NCBI GenBank assembly: GCA_900316245.1
Contig: ONCE01000015.1
Span: 1-64,000, forward strand
DNA: 64,000 nt
Reading direction: 5' to 3'
Source: an uncultured Bacteroidales bacterium
GTDB taxonomy: Bacteria; Bacteroidota; Bacteroidia; Bacteroidales; UBA932
The notes beneath the pieces are model-generated. The model had not been told where the DNA came from. It did no database searches and saw only the letters and a list, made by a program, of their open reading frames with translations. Positions 27,090 to 36,881 of the stretch are shown here, piece after piece. The position numbers were made by a program, and so were the translations under genes. Position 1 is the stretch's first letter, and each line of letters begins with the position of its first letter.

Positions 27090-27119
27090 GGTAGGGGTAA
27101 GGTACTCCGGACTTAGGAG
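27083..27119. terminator. Stem-loop between convergent relA-like gene and uvrB
   Basis: CTCCTAAG (27083-27090) pairs with CTTAGGAG (27112-27119) across a 21-base loop spanning the 3' ends of both genes. There is no U run; a role in termination is tentative. Confidence 0.4.
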
Positions 27120-29314
27120 TTAGAATTCCAGACTTTGAGGTACTGTTCCAGGGCCCACATTTCGTCGCGATATTTGGCGGCGGCCGTGAAATCCAGATCG
27201 GCTGCCGCTTTCTGCATCTTGCGCTTGGCTTCGGAAGCAGCCTTTTCCACCTGGTCGCGGGACATCGAGCGGATCACGGGATCTTGCAGGACGGCCGCCA
27301 GGTCGGCGGCAATGTAGCCATCCACATAGGCCGATGTGCCCTCGCGGCGGGCGTCGTGGCCCAGGCCCACGGAGACATCTCCCTTGCCCAGTTCGGAGGC
27401 GGAAGGAACGTATTCGGGATGGGAGACGGAGTCCTTGGCACTCACGTGACCCGTGACGGAATTCTGGAGAACGGGGTTGAGGAAACCGCTCACGTGGGTG
27501 GTGTCCTCGCCGGAGCGCACCAGTTCGCTCATCAGGACGTTGGCACGCACCTGCACCTGGGTGGGCGTAATGCCGTGCAGCTTGTTGTACTCCTGCTGCT
27601 TGGCGCGGCGGCGGGCGGTTTCGCGGATGGTCTCATCCATTGAGGGCGTAACTGTGTCGGCGTACATAATCACCAGGCCGTGGACGTTGCGGGCGGCGCG
27701 GCCGGCGGTCTGGGTGAGGGCGCGGCCGCTGCGGAGGAAGCCCTCCTTGTCGGCATCCAGGATGGCCACCAGGGATACGGTGGGGATGTCCAGGCCTTCG
27801 CGCAGGAGGTTGACGCCAATGAGCACGTCAAACAGGCCGTTCTTGAAGTCTTCGATGATTTCCACCCGCTCGGCGGTGTCCACGTCGGAGTGGATGTAGC
27901 GGCAGCGGACGCCGTTGCGGGTGAAATAGCTGTCCAGCTCTTCGGCCATCCGCTTGGTGAGGGTGGTTACCAGCACGCGCTCGTCCTTTTCGGCCCTCTG
28001 GCGGATTTCCTCCATCAGGTCGTCTACCTGATTCTGGGTGGGGCGCACCTCGATGGGCGGGTCCAGGAGGCCCGTGGGGCGCACAATCTGTTCCACCACC
28101 AGGCCCTCGGACTTCTCCAGCTCGTAATCGGCCGGGGTGGCGCTCACATAGACCGTCTGGCCCGTGACGGATTCAAATTCGTCGAAGGTGAGGGGACGGT
28201 TGTCGCTGGCGGCGGGGAGCCGGAAGCCGTACTCCACCAGCGTCTCCTTGCGGGAGTGGTCTCCGCCGTACATCGCTCGGATCTGGGGGAGGGTGACGTG
28301 GCTCTCGTCTATGAATACCAGGAAATCGTCCGGGAAATAGTCCAGGAGGGTGAAGGGCCGCTGGCCGGGTTTACGGCCGTCGAAATAGCGGGAGTAGTTC
28401 TCCACGCCGGGGCAGTAGCCCATCTCCTTGATCATTTCTATGTCGTATTCCACGCGCTGCTTCAGGCGTTTGGCTTCCAGGAATTTGCCAATGGACTCGA
28501 AGTATTCTACCTGTTTGACGAGGTCATCCTGTATCTGGCTCACTGCCTTGGCTCCCTTTTCCTTGGAGGTGACGAAGTTCTTGGCAGGGTAGAGGTCAAT
28601 CTTGTCCATCTCCTCGAAGATGGCTCCGCTCACCGGGTCGATGAGCGCTATGCGGTCTACCTCGTCCCCGAAGAACTCGATGCGGGCGGCGTAATCGGCC
28701 CCTCCCAGGAAGATGTCCACCGTATCTCCGCGCACGCGGAAACTGCCTCGCTTAAAATCTGTTTCGGTCCTGTAGTACAGTGCATCCACGATTTTGTAGA
28801 GCAGACGGGTCATAGACATCTGTTCCCCCTTTCGAACTGTAACCGTCTGGTCGTGAAAGTCGTCCGGATTGCCAATGCCGTACAGGCAGCTGACGGAGGA
28901 GACCACAATCACGTCCCTTCGGCCGCTCATAAGGGCCGATGCAGCGCTCACGCGCAGTTCGTCTATCTTGTCGTTGATGCTGAGGTCCTTCTCAATATAG
29001 GTGTCCGTGGAGGGAATATAGGCCTCCGGCTGGTAGTAATCGTAGTAAGAAACGAAGTATTCTACGGCGTTGTCCGGAAAGAATGCTTTAAATTCTCCAT
29101 AGAGCTGGGCGGCCAGGGTTTTGTTGTGACTCAGGATGAGCGCGGGGCGCTGCAGCCGCTGAATGACATTGGCCATCGTAAAGGTTTTTCCGGAGCCCGT
29201 AACGCCCAGAAGTGTCACATTTTGAACACCTTGGCCCAATGCGTCGCACAACGCGTCAATGGCTTCGGGCTGGTCGCCTGAAGGCTGGTAACTGGATTGG
29301 AGCCGGAAGTTCAT
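27113..29314 (-). CDS. uvrB: UvrABC system protein B
   Basis: UvrB is the damage-verifying helicase-like subunit of nucleotide excision repair. Visible are Walker [15 protein letters not shown] (about 36-49), the beta-hairpin [22 protein letters not shown] (motif II), the helicase motifs through QTAGRAARN, and the C-terminal UVR motif ([18 protein letters not shown]). At 733 residues it is about 60 longer than usual: residues 597-660, between the helicase core and the last domain, form an extra serine- and glycine-rich stretch. A -7 element lies upstream. Confidence 0.96.
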   Translation of the reverse strand: MNFRLQSSYQPSGDQPEAIDALCDALGQGVQNVTLLGVTGSGKTFTMANVIQRLQRPALILSHNKTLAAQLYGEFKAFFPDNAVEYFVSYYDYYQPEAYIPSTDTYIEKDLSINDKIDELRVSAASALMSGRRDVIVVSSVSCLYGIGNPDDFHDQTVTVRKGEQMSMTRLLYKIVDALYYRTETDFKRGSFRVRGDTVDIFLGGADYAARIEFFGDEVDRIALIDPVSGAIFEEMDKIDLYPAKNFVTSKEKGAKAVSQIQDDLVKQVEYFESIGKFLEAKRLKQRVEYDIEMIKEMGYCPGVENYSRYFDGRKPGQRPFTLLDYFPDDFLVFIDESHVTLPQIRAMYGGDHSRKETLVEYGFRLPAASDNRPLTFDEFESVTGQTVYVSATPADYELEKSEGLVVEQIVRPTGLLDPPIEVRPTQNQVDDLMEEIRQRAEKDERVLVTTLTKRMAEELDSYFTRNGVRCRYIHSDVDTAERVEIIEDFKNGLFDVLIGVNLLREGLDIPTVSLVAILDADKEGFLRSGRALTQTAGRAARNVHGLVIMYADTVTPSMDETIRETARRRAKQQEYNKLHGITPTQVQVRANVLMSELVRSGEDTTHVSGFLNPVLQNSVTGHVSAKDSVSHPEYVPSASELGKGDVSVGLGHDARREGTSAYVDGYIAADLAAVLQDPVIRSMSRDQVEKAASEAKRKMQKAAADLDFTAAAKYRDEMWALEQYLKVWNSNS

Positions 29315-29333
29315 CTATATATAAGGTTTTCTG

Positions 29334-29341
29334 CAAAGTTA
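29334..29341 (-). promoter_or_regulatory. -7 element of uvrB
   Basis: TAACTTTG on the minus strand matches TAnnTTTG, 19 bases before the uvrB ATG. Confidence 0.5.
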
Positions 29342-29378
29342 CATTCTTTCGAGATTATTAAAAATTTTTGGAAGAAAT

Positions 29379-29409
29379 TTTGTTGGTATGGAAAAAATAC
29401 CTAAATTTG
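29379..29409 (+). promoter_or_regulatory. Complete -33/-7 promoter of the ompA-like gene
   Basis: TTTG (29379-29382) and TAAATTTG (29402-29409) with a 19-base spacer are the best consensus promoter in the window, in keeping with strong expression. The leader is about 65 bases. Confidence 0.75.
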
Positions 29410-29478
29410 CACTGATAAATGCCGTGAAGGCAGCTATCAAGAAATAGGAAACAAATTATTTATGTTAATACTTTAATC

Positions 29479-30732
29479 ATGAAAGGTATCAAAACTATCA
29501 TTGGAGTTTTTGCTGCAGCAAGCCTCCTTTTCTCTGTGAACGCTTTCGCTCAGGAGAACAACAATCGTGACGAGAACGGCAACGTCGTTCGCGGTGCTTA
29601 TGAGACCAACAAGGCCTTTGACAATACTTTCATTGGCGTAGGTGCTGGTTGGAACGCTGGTGTCTGGAACTGGTTCAACGGCAAGAAGTTCATGGATGAC
29701 TTCGCCTGGACCGACCTCCAGGGTAAGGGTGGTCTTTCCGCTCAGATCTATTTCGGTAAGTGGTTCACCCCTGCTATCGGTGCCCGTATCGGTTATCAGG
29801 GTGTTTTCAACTCCGTAGGTAAGGTTGAGTTCAACAAGCAGAGTCTCCAGCAGTATCTGCACGCTGACTTTATGTGGAACTTCGTGAACTCTTTCTCCGG
29901 CTACAAGGAGACCCGTTTCTGGAATCCTTCCCTGTACTTCACCGCCGGTGTCCTCACTCGTGGTGGCTTCGTATGGGATTACTGGAGCAAGGCTAAGAAC
30001 GCCAACGGTAACAACGAGTTTGCTGCCGGTATCGGTCTGTTCAACACCTTCCGTCTCTCCGACCGCGTGAACCTCGTTCTCGACCTCACCGCCCTCATCA
30101 CCAAGGAGAGCCAGTACGCTCCCAATCACCACGGTCTGTTCTTCCCTATGTCTGCCAACCTCGGCTTCGCCTTCAACCTTGGCAAGACCAACTTCGACCG
30201 TCACAGCACCATCACTCCTGTTGTGATCCCCGTGCCCTTCACCACCGAGCAGTACAACGCCCTCAAGGATAAGGTTGCTGCCCTCGAGAAGGAGAACGCT
30301 GCCCTCAAGAACAAGATCGCTGCCCTCGAGAAGGAAGTTGCTCCTCTGCGCAACCTCGTGAACGGTCAGACCTATCTCTACGAGAATGGCACCTTCACCG
30401 CTGTTGACGTAAAGGCCGGCGCCCCCGTCTCCATCTACTTCGATCTCGGCTCCGCTAAGATCTCCGCTCGTGAAAAGGCTCACCTCGAGTACTTCACCAA
30501 CAACATCGCCACCGCCGACACCAAGGTTGAGGTTAACGGTTACGCCGACAAGGCCACCGGTTCCGCCAAGACCAACCAGATTCTCTCCGAGAAGCGCGCC
30601 AAGGCTGTTGTTGACCTCCTCAAGAAGGCTGGCATGCCCGAGAGCAACATCGAGTGCAAGGCCAACGGTGGTGTTGACATCTTCAACACTCCTGCTTACA
30701 AGAACCGCGTTGTTACCATCGAGGTTAAGTAA
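29479..30732 (+). CDS. Major OmpA-family outer-membrane protein
   Basis: A 417-residue protein with signal peptide MKGIKTIIGVFAAASLLFSVNAFA, an eight-stranded beta-barrel region (about 30-235), a short coiled coil built of repeated KVAALEKENAALKNK-type heptads (about 262-290), and an OmpA peptidoglycan-binding domain (about 315-417) with VSIYFDLGSAKISAREKA and a diverged NGYADKATGSAKTNQILSEKRAKAV. Codon use is strongly biased towards optimal codons, the promoter is consensus and a strong terminator follows: a very abundant envelope protein that tethers the outer membrane to the wall. Confidence 0.93.
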   Translation: MKGIKTIIGVFAAASLLFSVNAFAQENNNRDENGNVVRGAYETNKAFDNTFIGVGAGWNAGVWNWFNGKKFMDDFAWTDLQGKGGLSAQIYFGKWFTPAIGARIGYQGVFNSVGKVEFNKQSLQQYLHADFMWNFVNSFSGYKETRFWNPSLYFTAGVLTRGGFVWDYWSKAKNANGNNEFAAGIGLFNTFRLSDRVNLVLDLTALITKESQYAPNHHGLFFPMSANLGFAFNLGKTNFDRHSTITPVVIPVPFTTEQYNALKDKVAALEKENAALKNKIAALEKEVAPLRNLVNGQTYLYENGTFTAVDVKAGAPVSIYFDLGSAKISAREKAHLEYFTNNIATADTKVEVNGYADKATGSAKTNQILSEKRAKAVVDLLKKAGMPESNIECKANGGVDIFNTPAYKNRVVTIEVK

Positions 30733-30752
30733 GTTACCTTACACAAGCTTTA

Positions 30753-30786
30753 AAGAGACATTCCTTCGGGGATGTCTCTTTTTTTT
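30753..30786 (+). terminator. Intrinsic terminator of the ompA-like gene
   Basis: AGAGACATTCC-TTCG-GGGATGTCTCT, capped by a stable TTCG tetraloop and followed by eight T residues. Confidence 0.93.
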
Positions 30787-30801
30787 GTGGGGTATTTTTC
30801 C

Positions 30802-30809
30802 TATATTTG
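30802..30809 (+). promoter_or_regulatory. -7 element of the acyl-CoA ligase gene
   Basis: TATATTTG matches TAnnTTTG and lies 28 bases before the ATG at 30838, directly after the ompA terminator. Confidence 0.55.
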
Positions 30810-30837
30810 TATGTTTTACAAAACCTCAAACCTAGTT

Positions 30838-32487
30838 ATGGAAAAAGTGTATCCTCATTACCTTAAGCGTCTGCAAGATGCTACCCGCAAATTCTGGGAT
30901 AAGCCCGCCCTTAACACCATTGGCGGAGATTCCTTCACTTACGCCCAGATGGCAACGGATATTGCCCGTTTCCACATTGTTTTTGAAAAAGCCGGCTTCA
31001 AGAAGGGTGACAAGATTGCCCTCTGTGCCAACAACGGCGCCAAGTGGGGTTTTGCCTACCTGGCTGTCAATACGTACGAGACGGTGATTGTTCCCATCCT
31101 GGCAGATTTCACCCCCGAAAGCGTGATGGGTCTGGTGAATCACTCGGATAGCATCGCCCTCTTTACCAACGCTGCCCGCTGGGCCAAGATGGACCCCGAG
31201 AAGATGCCCGCCCTCCGGGTAGTCTTTGACGTGGACAACTGGAACGTCCTCTTCTGCAGAGACCCCAAGATTCAGGAAGCCGTAGACAATCTGGATAACC
31301 TGTTCAAGGAGAAATATCCCAAGGGCTTCGGCCCGGAAGATGTCGTATTCCCTACAAACAACTGGGACGACCTCTCCACCATCAACTATACTTCCGGCTC
31401 TACCGGAGACCCTAAGGGCGTGATGCTCACGTACCGCAACTTCTCCGCCAACGTAGACTTCAGCCAGCGCAATGTGCCGGCCGGTGACAAGATGGTCTCG
31501 ATGCTGCCCATGGCCCATATGTACGGCCTGGTGATCGAGTTCCTCTATCCGCTGTGCAACGGTACCTCTATTTATTGGATGGGCAAGGCTCCCACCCCGG
31601 CTACGCTCCTCAAGGCCTTTGCCGACGTAAAGCCCTACCTCCTCATCACCGTTCCGCTGGTAATGGAGAAGATCTACAAGAGCAAGGTAAAGCCCACTCT
31701 GGACAAGCCCCTCATCAAGTTCCTTACCAAGATTCCCGGCCTTAACAACGTCATTTACAAGAAAGTAAAGGACGGTCTGGTACAGGCTTTCGGCGGCAAC
31801 GTGCAGGAATTCATTATGGGCGGCGCCGCCCTCAATCCGGAGGTGGAGCGTCTGTTCAAGAAGATTGGCTTCCCTTATCTGGTGGGCTATGGTATGACGG
31901 AGGCTTGCCCTCTGCTGGCCTATGAGCACTGGACCAAGTATGTGGCCGGTTCCTGCGGCAAGGCCGTTGACGTGGCCGAGGTCCGCATCGATTCCGAAGA
32001 CCCTCAGCACGTGGTAGGTGAAATCCAGGCCCGCGGTGAAAACATCACCATCGGTTACTACAAGAACGAAGAAGCCACCGCCAACGCCTTCACCGAGGAC
32101 GGCTGGCTCCGTACCGGTGACCTGGGCATTATGGATGCAGAAGGCAACATCTTCATCCGTGGCCGCTCCAAGAATATGATTCTGGGACCTTCCGGCCAGA
32201 ACATCTATCCGGAAGAACTGGAAGCCGTGGTCAACAACCAGGATTACGTAATGGAATCCGTGGTGGTAGACCGTGGTGGCAAGCTGGTCGCCCTGGTATT
32301 CCTGGATGAGCAGGCCATCGCCAAGGCCCTCCTGGATCCCGAGGCCAAGGCCGAAATTCCCGAAAACATCAAGCTGGGTGCCAACCGGCAGCTGCCCAAT
32401 TACAGCCAGATTGCCAAGGTGGAACTGATGGACAAGCCCTTCGAAAAGACCCCGAAGATGTCCATCCGCCGATTCCTATACAAATAA
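30838..32487 (+). CDS. AMP-dependent long-chain acyl-CoA synthetase
   Basis: A 549-residue ANL-superfamily enzyme that activates fatty acids with ATP and CoA. The P-loop TINYTSGSTGDPKGVML (about 178-194), GYGMTEACPLLAYEHW, the DGWLRTGDLGIMDAEGNIFIRGRSKNMI hinge in outline and the late KTPKMSIRRFLYK with the catalytic lysine are visible. The ATG at 30838 is chosen because it lies 28 bases after a promoter and upstream codons would read through terminator sequence. A single-gene transcript flanked by terminators. Confidence 0.93.
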   Translation: MEKVYPHYLKRLQDATRKFWDKPALNTIGGDSFTYAQMATDIARFHIVFEKAGFKKGDKIALCANNGAKWGFAYLAVNTYETVIVPILADFTPESVMGLVNHSDSIALFTNAARWAKMDPEKMPALRVVFDVDNWNVLFCRDPKIQEAVDNLDNLFKEKYPKGFGPEDVVFPTNNWDDLSTINYTSGSTGDPKGVMLTYRNFSANVDFSQRNVPAGDKMVSMLPMAHMYGLVIEFLYPLCNGTSIYWMGKAPTPATLLKAFADVKPYLLITVPLVMEKIYKSKVKPTLDKPLIKFLTKIPGLNNVIYKKVKDGLVQAFGGNVQEFIMGGAALNPEVERLFKKIGFPYLVGYGMTEACPLLAYEHWTKYVAGSCGKAVDVAEVRIDSEDPQHVVGEIQARGENITIGYYKNEEATANAFTEDGWLRTGDLGIMDAEGNIFIRGRSKNMILGPSGQNIYPEELEAVVNNQDYVMESVVVDRGGKLVALVFLDEQAIAKALLDPEAKAEIPENIKLGANRQLPNYSQIAKVELMDKPFEKTPKMSIRRFLYK

Positions 32488-32488
32488 T

Positions 32489-32523
32489 AAAAAGGGGTGC
32501 ACCGACCGGTGCACCCCTTTTTA
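32489..32523. terminator. Bidirectional terminator between acyl-CoA ligase and lysA
   Basis: AAAAAGGGGTGCACC-GACC-GGTGCACCCCTTTTT: a perfect 15-base inverted repeat with A and T tails, placed between convergent genes. Confidence 0.93.
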
Positions 32524-33681
32524 TTAGTATTCGGTGGAGAAGACGGCTGGGGCCAGGGGCCGGCAGTTGTACTCGGAGGCCATGGACTGGCCGTAGGCTC
32601 CGGCGCTACGGATGGCGATGAGGTCTCCCCGGTGGCACTTGTTCAGCATGACCTGCTCGCCAAAGACATCGGAGCTCTCGCACACGGGGCCCACTACGTC
32701 GTAAGGCTCCAGGTCTTCCTCGGAAGTGAGGTTCTCGATGCGGTGCTGGGCGTGGTACAGGGCAGGCCGAAGGAGGTCGTTCATGCCGGCATCCAGGATG
32801 GCAAACTCGCGCTCCAGGCCTTCTTTCACGTACAGAACGCGGGAGATGAGGGAGCCGCAGGGAGCCACAATGCTTCGGCCCAGCTCAAAGTGGATGGGCA
32901 GGTTGGTGTTGAGTTCGTCGCTGTAGGTCTGGAAGTATCCGGCAAAGTCTGCCATCAGGTAGCGGTTGGGGTGGTTGTACTCAATGCCCAGGCCGCCGCC
33001 CACATTGATGTCTTTAATCTCGATTCCATGCGCCTGCAGGCCGTGGACAATCTGGTTGTTCTTGTGGCAGAGGTTCTTGAAATCCTCCAGGTCCAGGATT
33101 TGGGAACCAATGTGATAGTGCAGGCCTATAAACTCTATGGAAGGCAGGTTCTGGGCCTCACGGATGACATCCTCCAGCACGGAGTAGTGGATGCCAAACT
33201 TGTTCTCGGCCAGGCCGGTGGTGATGTTCTTGTGGGTATGGGCGGCCACATCCGGATTCACGCGGAGGCTCACGGGGGCCACCTTACCTTTCTTGGCGGC
33301 CAGGTCCGCCAGCACGCGCAGTTCTGCTACGGATTCCACATTGAAGCGGCCTATCCCGGCATCCAGACCCAGCTGGATTTCCCAGTCGGCCTTACCCACC
33401 CCGGCATAGAAGATGGTCTTGGGGTCAAATCCCGCCTGCAGGGCTGCCTGCACTTCGCCTCCGCTCACACAGTCTGCTCCAAAACCGAAGCGGGCAATGT
33501 GGTTGAGGATCACGGGATTGTGGTTGGCCTTGATGGCATAGTGTACCTGAGCGGCCGGCCAGTCCAGCACTTTCAACTGATGGCGAATCTCCTCCAGTGT
33601 GCGCCGGAGAAGCTCCATATCATAGTAGTAGAAGGGAGTACGGAGGTTCTTAAACCTCTCTACCGGGAAAGTTCCTTTCAT
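32524..33681 (-). CDS. lysA: Diaminopimelate decarboxylase
   Basis: LysA makes lysine from meso-diaminopimelate. The 385-residue fold-III PLP enzyme has VHYAIKANHNPVIL (PLP lysine in YAIKAN, about 46-51), the GGEVQAAL and VGKADWEI stretches, HYHIGSQI near 190, the glycine-rich INVGGGLGIEY and the second-domain CESSDVFG motif with the catalytic cysteine. Upstream TATCTTCG (about 33704-33711, minus strand) is a near-match to the -7 box. Confidence 0.93.
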   Translation of the reverse strand: MKGTFPVERFKNLRTPFYYYDMELLRRTLEEIRHQLKVLDWPAAQVHYAIKANHNPVILNHIARFGFGADCVSGGEVQAALQAGFDPKTIFYAGVGKADWEIQLGLDAGIGRFNVESVAELRVLADLAAKKGKVAPVSLRVNPDVAAHTHKNITTGLAENKFGIHYSVLEDVIREAQNLPSIEFIGLHYHIGSQILDLEDFKNLCHKNNQIVHGLQAHGIEIKDINVGGGLGIEYNHPNRYLMADFAGYFQTYSDELNTNLPIHFELGRSIVAPCGSLISRVLYVKEGLEREFAILDAGMNDLLRPALYHAQHRIENLTSEEDLEPYDVVGPVCESSDVFGEQVMLNKCHRGDLIAIRSAGAYGQSMASEYNCRPLAPAVFSTEY

Positions 33682-33851
33682 ATAGCAATCAATAAGTTGG
33701 TGCGAAGATAATTAAACTTTTTTATTTTTCGCCATCTTCACGTCTGCCAATTTGTCAGCAGATAGTATTTGGCTTGTAATTTGACTATTCTCCGGTGTCA
33801 TTTTGAGCAAAGCGAAGAATCTAAAAGAATAGTAAAATTGAGAAATATATT

Positions 33852-35852
33852 ATGGCAAACAAAGGACAGATTGGAGTAACCACCGAGAACATATTCCCGG
33901 TTATCAAGCAGTTTTTGTACAGCGACCACGAGATTTTCCTGCGCGAACTCGTGGCCAATGCCGTAGATGCCACGCAGAAGATGAAGGCGCTGGCCGCCTC
34001 CGGAGACTGCAAGGAGGAGTTGGGAGACCTCAAGGTTCATATTGAGCTGGACGAGAAGGAGAAAACCCTCAAGATCATCGACAACGGTATTGGTATGACG
34101 GAGGAGGAGGTTGACAAGTACATCAACCAGATAGCTTTCTCCAGCGCCGGCGAATTCCTGGAAAAATACAAAGATCAGATTGGCAACATCATCGGCCACT
34201 TCGGCCTGGGCTTCTACAGCGCCTTTATGGTGGCCAAGAAAGTCACCATCGAGACCCTCTCCTGGAAGGAAGGCTCCAAGGCCGTCAAGTGGAGCTGCGA
34301 CGGCTCCCCGTCCTATGAGATGGAGGAGATAGAAAAGGCCGATAGGGGAACCGTCATCACCCTCTACCTGGACGACGATTCCAAGGAATACGCAGAGAAG
34401 GCCCGCATCGATATGCTCCTGCAGAAGTACTGCAAGTTTATGCCCGTTCCCATTGTCTTTGGCAAGGAGCAGGAATGGAAGGACGGCAAGTATGTAGATA
34501 CCGATAAGGAGAAGATTATCAACGCCGTAGAGCCCCTGTGGACCAAGGCCCCCAGCGAGCTCAAGGAGGAGGATTACCTGAACTTTTACCGTACGCTCTT
34601 CCCTATGAACGAAGAGCCGCTGTTCTACATCCACCTCAATGTGGACTATCCGTTCAACCTCACCGGCATCCTTTACTTCCCCAAGCTCAAGGACCGCGTG
34701 GCCGTGGAGCGCAACAAAATCTCGCTCTACTGCAACCAGATGTTCGTGACGGACCACGTAGACAACATTGTCCCGGACTTTATGACCCTGCTGCACGGTG
34801 TTATCGACTCCCCGGACATCCCGCTGAACGTGAGCCGTTCCTACCTCCAGAGCGACGCCGCCGTCAAGAAGATCTCCACTTACATCACCAAGAAAGTGGC
34901 CGATCGCCTGGAAGGCATCTTCAAGGACGAGCGTGCCCAGCTGGAAGCCAAGTGGGACAACCTCAAGCTCTTCATCGAGTACGGTATGCTCTCCGACGAG
35001 AAGTTCTGCGAGCGCGCCCTCAAGTTTGCCCTCCTGAAGAACACGGACGGCAAGTACTTCAGCTTTGAGGAGTACGAGAACGCCGTCAAGGACAACCAGA
35101 CCGACAAAGACAAGAAGAAAGTATACCTCTACGCCACCAAGCCTGAAGACCAGTACGCCTTTATCCAGGCCGCCAAGGACAAGGGTTACGACGTGCTCCT
35201 GATGGACTGCGAACTGGATTCCCACTATGTGAACCTCCTGGAGCAGAAACTCACGGACACCCGTTTCGCCCGCGTGGACTCCGACGCCGTGGAAAACCTC
35301 ATCCCCAAGGAAGACAAGGTAAAACTGGAGATGAAGGAAGACGAGCGTTACGACCTGGAGAACCTCTTCAAGGCCGTGATGCCGGAAGGCAACGACTACT
35401 TTGTCACCGGTGACAACCTGGGAGCCGATGCAGCCCCCATCCTCATCACCCAGAACGAGTTCATGCGCCGTTACCGCGAAATGAGCGCCCTGGGCGGAGG
35501 TATGAACTTCTACGGTTCCATGCCGGAGAGCTACAACGTCACCGTGAACATGGAGAACCCCCTGGTGGCCAAGATTTGGGCGGCCAAGCAGGCCGATGTA
35601 AAGCCGCAGGGTGAACTTCCCGCCGAGGCTCCCGAGAACGCTTCCGAAGAAGAAAAGACCAAGGCCCGCGAAGCCCGCGAGGCGGTTCGCAAGGCCCACA
35701 GGGCCGATGTGGAAGCCTTCGCCACCGGCAATGAAATCCTGCACCAGATTGTGGACCTGGCTCTCCTGGGAAATGGTATGTTAAAAGGCAAGGCCCTGAG
35801 CGATTTTATTGCCCGTAGCCAGAAAGTGGTAACCGACGCCTACCTCAAGTAA
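33852..35852 (+). CDS. htpG: Chaperone HtpG (Hsp90)
   Basis: Bacterial Hsp90, a homodimeric ATP-driven chaperone. The GHKL ATP site is clear in the first 130 residues: LRELVANAVDATQK (E and N contacts), IIDNGIGMTEEE and GHFGLGFYSAFMV. The middle domain and the carboxyl dimerisation region follow, with a charged DKEKII-type linker. The 666-residue length is in the usual Bacteroidota range. It stands alone and converges with aguA with no gap, since the aguA stop begins at the next base. Confidence 0.95.
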   Translation: MANKGQIGVTTENIFPVIKQFLYSDHEIFLRELVANAVDATQKMKALAASGDCKEELGDLKVHIELDEKEKTLKIIDNGIGMTEEEVDKYINQIAFSSAGEFLEKYKDQIGNIIGHFGLGFYSAFMVAKKVTIETLSWKEGSKAVKWSCDGSPSYEMEEIEKADRGTVITLYLDDDSKEYAEKARIDMLLQKYCKFMPVPIVFGKEQEWKDGKYVDTDKEKIINAVEPLWTKAPSELKEEDYLNFYRTLFPMNEEPLFYIHLNVDYPFNLTGILYFPKLKDRVAVERNKISLYCNQMFVTDHVDNIVPDFMTLLHGVIDSPDIPLNVSRSYLQSDAAVKKISTYITKKVADRLEGIFKDERAQLEAKWDNLKLFIEYGMLSDEKFCERALKFALLKNTDGKYFSFEEYENAVKDNQTDKDKKKVYLYATKPEDQYAFIQAAKDKGYDVLLMDCELDSHYVNLLEQKLTDTRFARVDSDAVENLIPKEDKVKLEMKEDERYDLENLFKAVMPEGNDYFVTGDNLGADAAPILITQNEFMRRYREMSALGGGMNFYGSMPESYNVTVNMENPLVAKIWAAKQADVKPQGELPAEAPENASEEEKTKAREAREAVRKAHRADVEAFATGNEILHQIVDLALLGNGMLKGKALSDFIARSQKVVTDAYLK

Positions 35853-36881
35853 TCAGTACCCCTTGGGGTAATTCATAGTAATGCAATGGAGACCGCCGTG
35901 TCCTGATAGCAGGGCGCGGCAGTCTATTATTTCTACCTGCCGGTCCGGGAACACCTTCTGCAGCCGGGCTGCGGCCACGGCGTCTTTGGGGGAATCGGCC
36001 CCGGGGACCAGCACGGCCCCGTTGATAATCAGGAAATTGGCATAAGAACCCGGGAGGCGGTAGTCATCCAGGTAAAGGGCGTCCGGCAGCGGGAGCGGAA
36101 CCAGGTTGTAAGGCTTCCCGTCCAGGGTGCGGAACGTCTTTAACTGCATTTCCATGGCTTTGAGGGACGCATAATTCTCATCGGATTCGTCGTCGCAGGC
36201 CGTGTAGGCAATGGTTTCGGGCCCGCAGAAACGGGCCAGGATATCTACGTGGCTGTCGGTATCGTCTCCCACAATGCCGCCATGGTCCAGCCAAAGGATG
36301 CGCTGGAGGCCGAAAGCTTCTTTCAAGCGGCTTTCTATCTGCTCCTGGGTTAGGTATTCGTTGCGGTTGAGCGAGCACAGGCACTCCCGGGTGGTGAGCA
36401 GCGTGCCGGCGCCGTCGCAATCAATGCTGCCGCCTTCCAGGACATACGGGCGCATGTCCTGATACTGCACATCCGGGCCGAAAGCACCACACGCAAAGGC
36501 CTGACGGGTAATCTGGTTGTCCAGGTCGGCCGCGAACTTGAGGCCCCAGCCGTTGAACACGAAATCCAGGATGTATTTCTCTCCGGCATCTCCCCATACC
36601 GAGATGGCACCATGGTCCCGGGCCCAGGTATCGTTGATAGGGCATTCTACAAAGCGGATTCCGTTCAGGGACGTGAGACCGTTTCTGCGAAGGTCTTCTT
36701 CGCATTCGGCCTTGTCCCTACAGACCATCAGAACGGGTTCATGGCGGAGGATGGCGGTTACAATCTGTGTATAGCAGGCCTGGACCTTTTCTACCTCATA
36801 CCATAGGGAGTCTTTGTGCGGCCAGGTCAGCTGCACAAAGCCCTGGGGTTCCCATTCGGCCGGTAATCGTCTATTTGCCAT
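35853..36881 (-). CDS. aguA: Agmatine deiminase
   Basis: AguA hydrolyses agmatine to N-carbamoylputrescine. The 342-residue protein has the pentein-fold motifs of the family: WARDHGAISVWG near 85, LEGGSIDCDGAGTLLTT near 148, LDHGGIVGDDTDSHVDILARF near 200 with the catalytic His/Asp, and the terminal GHGGLHCITMNYPKGY with the nucleophilic cysteine. It overlaps aguB, the next enzyme, by 11 bases: arginine-derived agmatine is turned into putrescine by this pair. Confidence 0.95.
   Translation of the reverse strand: MANRRLPAEWEPQGFVQLTWPHKDSLWYEVEKVQACYTQIVTAILRHEPVLMVCRDKAECEEDLRRNGLTSLNGIRFVECPINDTWARDHGAISVWGDAGEKYILDFVFNGWGLKFAADLDNQITRQAFACGAFGPDVQYQDMRPYVLEGGSIDCDGAGTLLTTRECLCSLNRNEYLTQEQIESRLKEAFGLQRILWLDHGGIVGDDTDSHVDILARFCGPETIAYTACDDESDENYASLKAMEMQLKTFRTLDGKPYNLVPLPLPDALYLDDYRLPGSYANFLIINGAVLVPGADSPKDAVAAARLQKVFPDRQVEIIDCRALLSGHGGLHCITMNYPKGY

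Noticed and set aside
27680..29281. 533-codon open frame opposite uvrB
   Set aside because: Antisense shadow of a strongly recognised uvrB; repetitive glycine, valine and histidine composition typical of reverse frames in GC-rich genes.
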